Assembly (NCBI GenBank): GCA_030605745.1
Contig: JAUWHT010000361.1
Coordinates: 1 to 23,201, forward strand
Reading direction: 5' to 3'
DNA: 23,201 nt
From: Pirellulales bacterium
Lineage (GTDB): Bacteria > Planctomycetota > Planctomycetia > Pirellulales > Thermoguttaceae
Under the pieces are notes generated by a model that saw only the letters and a list, made by a program, of their open reading frames with translations, had not been told where the DNA came from and did not search any database. The translations under genes and the position numbers were made by a program. This document shows, one piece after another, positions 20,996 to 23,201 of this stretch; the stretch's first letter is position 1; every line of letters begins with the position of its first letter.

Positions 20996-21982
20996 TCACT
21001 TGTCTAGTGCCATTATGATTCCGAATGTGGCTGCCGCTGCGATTGAGGCCACAACGACGGCAATCGCGAAATCGAGCAGTCCCAGAAAAGGCATCCCGCC
21101 GCGAAGGATCGTCAGTAGGATTATGCACAGGATGACGGTCATGTTAAAGCTGATCGCGGCGAACATACCCTGGCGACGGATCTTCTCGTCTTGTGAGAGG
21201 TACTTGCGCTGGCGCTTCGGCACTGGTGATTTGGCGGCTGGTTCCTTCGAGGAGGCAGCCCCGGCGGCTTCGCGCGGGAAGTGCTTGGCCACCGCCGCGT
21301 TCACACTCGATGCCGTACACAACACCGTTCGCACCGGCATGCCGAAGCGCAGGCGAAGCTCTTCTTCCACGTCGGGGACCAGCGGGTTAGGCGAGGCCGT
21401 CAACAACTGGCCCGAGTCGATCATCACCGGCACACAGGAATGCTGTCTGGCCAGCGTCGGCGGCACCTGGGGGATCAGCCGCTCGTCGATCCCGACGTCT
21501 TCGAGTTCGATGTACGGCAGCCCCATCGACTCGGCGTAGGCCAGCATGACCACGTCCGCTGCGGCCATCTTCTGCTGCACCAGAGCGTCGCGGACTTCCA
21601 GGCCGACCGCATCGGCGTAGTCTCGGGCCTTCGTGAGTTGCGCCTGATCGATGACCTTTCGGGCGAGCAGGATTTCTTCGAGGCTATGCCGCAGTCCTTC
21701 ACCCGCCTCTTCCCGTCCCAGTGACGCGTCATACTCGCGCTTCCGCCGCACGTCGGTCAGGCAGAGCATAGCCCTGGTCAGCTCGCCCAGCAACTCCTGC
21801 GACTGGCGGGCGTAATCACCGGTAGCGAATTTGCGCACGTGCGAGTTCATCTTCCGATAATGGGAGCGTATCTTCGCCGTGTCGTCGTCGAAGGTCTTAA
21901 GCCGCAAGAGTTGGTAGCAATTCAGCGGCCGGGCGGTTTCGGTAATACCCAGCCAGTCGCGATAGATGTCGAGTTCTTTCAT
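20996..21982 (-). CDS. J-like / GspE N-terminal domain membrane protein
   Basis: 328 residues. Residues 1-90 resemble the planctomycete J-like domain (YRDWLGITETARPLNCYQLLRL...SQELLGELTRAMLCLTDVRRKREYDASLG); the HPD of true DnaJ is missing. Residues about 100-235 look like the MshEN/GspE N-terminal domain of type II secretion and type IV pilus ATPases (ILLARKVIDQAQLTKARDYADAVGLEVRDALV, then YAESMGLPYIELEDVGIDERLIPQVP). Instead of the ATPase, a basic linker leads to two membrane helices (about 272-294 and 298-325). It could place a c-di-GMP or pilus-type regulatory domain at the membrane (inference). Only a weak ribosome site precedes the ATG at 21982. It converges with the DUF4198 gene across the PIN remnant. 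Confidence 0.78.
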   Translation of the reverse strand: MKELDIYRDWLGITETARPLNCYQLLRLKTFDDDTAKIRSHYRKMNSHVRKFATGDYARQSQELLGELTRAMLCLTDVRRKREYDASLGREEAGEGLRHSLEEILLARKVIDQAQLTKARDYADAVGLEVRDALVQQKMAAADVVMLAYAESMGLPYIELEDVGIDERLIPQVPPTLARQHSCVPVMIDSGQLLTASPNPLVPDVEEELRLRFGMPVRTVLCTASSVNAAVAKHFPREAAGAASSKEPAAKSPVPKRQRKYLSQDEKIRRQGMFAAISFNMTVILCIILLTILRGGMPFLGLLDFAIAVVVASIAAAATFGIIMALDK

Positions 21983-22039
21983 GAATCGTCCATATAGCTT
22001 AGTCTGGCTACCGATTCAAGCCCACACTTGGCTATTTGG

Positions 22040-22129
22040 CAATAGCCGCCCGCGCAACGCGTCGCAGGGGCATGCCCGCGGGACGTTGTCCCCCGGCTAT
22101 TGGCGACTGTGTGTTCCAAGCTACCCCTT
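22040..22129. repeat. 90-bp direct repeat, copy 1
   Basis: It matches 22188-22277 at 85 of 90 positions by my count. Inside are several palindromes: an outer AATAGCCG...CGGCTATT stem and inner GGGCATGCCC and CCCGCGGG. Both copies lie between the divergent GspE-N and Ppx/GppA genes. Confidence 0.9.
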
Positions 22130-22187
22130 GGTATGCCGCCCTTCGCTCTGTTACACTATGTTTATTGCTTGCTGGTGCTGAACTTGT

Positions 22188-22277
22188 CAATAGCCGCCCG
22201 CGCAACGCGTCGCGGGGGCATGCCCGCGGGACGTTGTCCCCCGGCTATCGGCAACTGCGTGTTCCAGGCTACCCCTT
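22188..22277. repeat. 90-bp direct repeat, copy 2
   Basis: It is 85/90 identical to copy 1, with the 58-base spacer between the copies being unrelated. It ends 10 bases before the ATG of the Ppx/GppA gene, so it forms most of that gene's 5' leader, and its stems could influence translation. No clear ribosome site follows it. Confidence 0.9.
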
Positions 22278-22287
22278 AATTGTAACG

Positions 22288-23201
22288 ATGAAAGTCCCGA
22301 AAACTGCGGCTGTGGCGAAGACCGTGGCCGCGATCGACGTGGGGTCCAACTCGCTTCGCATGGTGATTGCCGAGGTGTTACCCGACGGCCGGATCGAGGT
22401 GATTGAGCGACTCCAGCGGGCGGTTCGCATGGGCCGGGACGCCTTTCGGCGCGGGCGTTTGGGCGGGCAGTGCATGCGTGCGGCGGTGGCCGTGCTGCGC
22501 GACTACCGGCAAATGCTGCGGCTGTATGAAGTCGAGCGTGTCCGCGCGGTGGCCACCAGCGCCGTGCGCGAGGCCGGCAACGCCGACAGCTTTCTCGACC
22601 GCATCTTCATGGCGACCGATATCAACGTGGAGGTGATCACCACCTCGGAGGAGAGCCGGCTGACCGTTTCCGCCGTTCGCCAGGCGGTGGGTGACGCGTT
22701 GGGGGTGAATCGGAATCAGGCCCTGATCGCGGAGGTGGGTGGAGGCAGTACGCTGCTGACGGTGCTACAGGATGGCGAGATCGCCACGGCGCAGAGCTTG
22801 CGCCTGGGTTCGATCCGCCTGCAAGAGATGCTTTCCACCAGCGAAGAGCCTCCGCAGCGATCCGCGGAACTCCTGCGCCAGGAGATCCTTAACGAGACAT
22901 CGAGCATCCAAGGCTCGCTGCCGCTTGGCGACATCGAGTCGTTCGTTGCCGTGGGCGGCGATGCCCGATTCGCCGCCCGAGAGATCGGCAAACCGACCGA
23001 ATCGGCCGACCTACTCACCGTGGACCTGGACCAGTTCGACAAGCTGGTCCAGCGATGCCGGCGGCAGACGGCCGAGGAACTCTCCAAGCGCTACGGCCTG
23101 CCATTTGCCGACGCCGAGACGCTCAACCCCGCCTTGTTGGTCTACCAGGTGTTGCTGCACAAGACCCGGGCCCGGCAGATGATCGTATCGCACGTGTCGT
23201 T
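22288..23201 (+). CDS. Ppx/GppA-family phosphatase (partial, runs off the window)
   Basis: The 304 codons present show the sugar-kinase/actin-type fold of exopolyphosphatase / pppGpp phosphohydrolase: AAIDVGSNSLRMVIAE (14-29, first phosphate loop), AVATSAVREAGNADSFL (87-103), ITTSEESRLTV with Glu122 near the catalytic Glu, and AEVGGGSTLL (148-157), where the usual Asp of D-I-GGGS is Glu149. The frame stays open to base 23201; a C-terminal HD-like domain may follow outside. It would degrade polyphosphate or convert pppGpp to ppGpp. Start ATG 22288 has no obvious ribosome site. The 90-bp repeat lies directly upstream. Confidence 0.88.
   Translation, partial: MKVPKTAAVAKTVAAIDVGSNSLRMVIAEVLPDGRIEVIERLQRAVRMGRDAFRRGRLGGQCMRAAVAVLRDYRQMLRLYEVERVRAVATSAVREAGNADSFLDRIFMATDINVEVITTSEESRLTVSAVRQAVGDALGVNRNQALIAEVGGGSTLLTVLQDGEIATAQSLRLGSIRLQEMLSTSEEPPQRSAELLRQEILNETSSIQGSLPLGDIESFVAVGGDARFAAREIGKPTESADLLTVDLDQFDKLVQRCRRQTAEELSKRYGLPFADAETLNPALLVYQVLLHKTRARQMIVSHVS

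Noticed and set aside
22128..22157. Possible sigma-70 promoter TTGGTA-18-TACACT for the Ppx/GppA gene
   Set aside because: Only 4 of 6 matches at each element; this is expected by chance in a stretch this long.
22040..22277. 90-bp repeats considered as a CRISPR array
   Set aside because: There are only two copies, far longer than CRISPR repeats, with several internal palindromes and no cas genes.

Overview
The window looks like a GC-rich planctomycete chromosome segment, possibly from the Pirellulales. The evidence is a combination of families: two prepilin-leader H-X9-DG (DUF1559-type) proteins, three secreted proteins with C-terminal PEP-CTERM signals, a small lipoprotein of the 'VxGxVTLDGxPLxxGTIRF' type, and a cytoplasmic protein with a J-like N-terminal domain fused to a GspE/MshE N-terminal domain. 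The assignment rests on recognised families only, without any database search.

Left arm (138-5494, all minus strand). This holds a GlmU-like sugar nucleotidyltransferase/acyltransferase, glucosamine-6-phosphate deaminase (nagB), an acyl carrier protein, an ADP-forming acyl-CoA synthetase, and a hicBA toxin-antitoxin pair whose toxin has lost its middle. The spaces between genes are filled with hairpins, including a perfect 30-bp inverted repeat between the ACP and the CoA ligase.

Central block (about 5600-20654, all plus strand). In order: prepilin-like protein, small membrane protein, a 1326-residue dockerin/beta-strand-repeat PEP-CTERM protein, an exported TPR protein with a His/Cys-rich tail, a di-heme cytochrome c peroxidase (MauG/CcpA family), two small PEP-CTERM proteins, a DUF1559 protein, a lipoprotein, a TPR protein, a flavodoxin, a ChaN-like protein and a DUF4198 protein. 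The last six are tightly packed, with overlaps or short gaps, and look like one operon. Flavodoxin, ChaN and DUF4198 are families commonly linked with iron limitation or metal uptake. Three gene groups are preceded by related, diverged non-coding leaders (5630-5823, 13635-13820, about 15890-15981), each ending in a Fur-box-like sequence. I infer that the block is an iron-starvation-responsive surface and metal-handling locus.

Right arm (20760-23201). This has a decayed vapC-type PIN toxin remnant (minus), the J-like/GspE-N membrane protein (minus), two 90-bp direct repeats, and a Ppx/GppA-family phosphatase gene that runs off the end of the window. Broken toxin-antitoxin genes lie on both sides of the central block.

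Several short-repeat families recur: heptanucleotide tandem arrays at gene borders, and an 18-24 bp palindrome that also lies inside the prepilin reading frame. No tRNA, rRNA, CRISPR array or transposase gene was seen.
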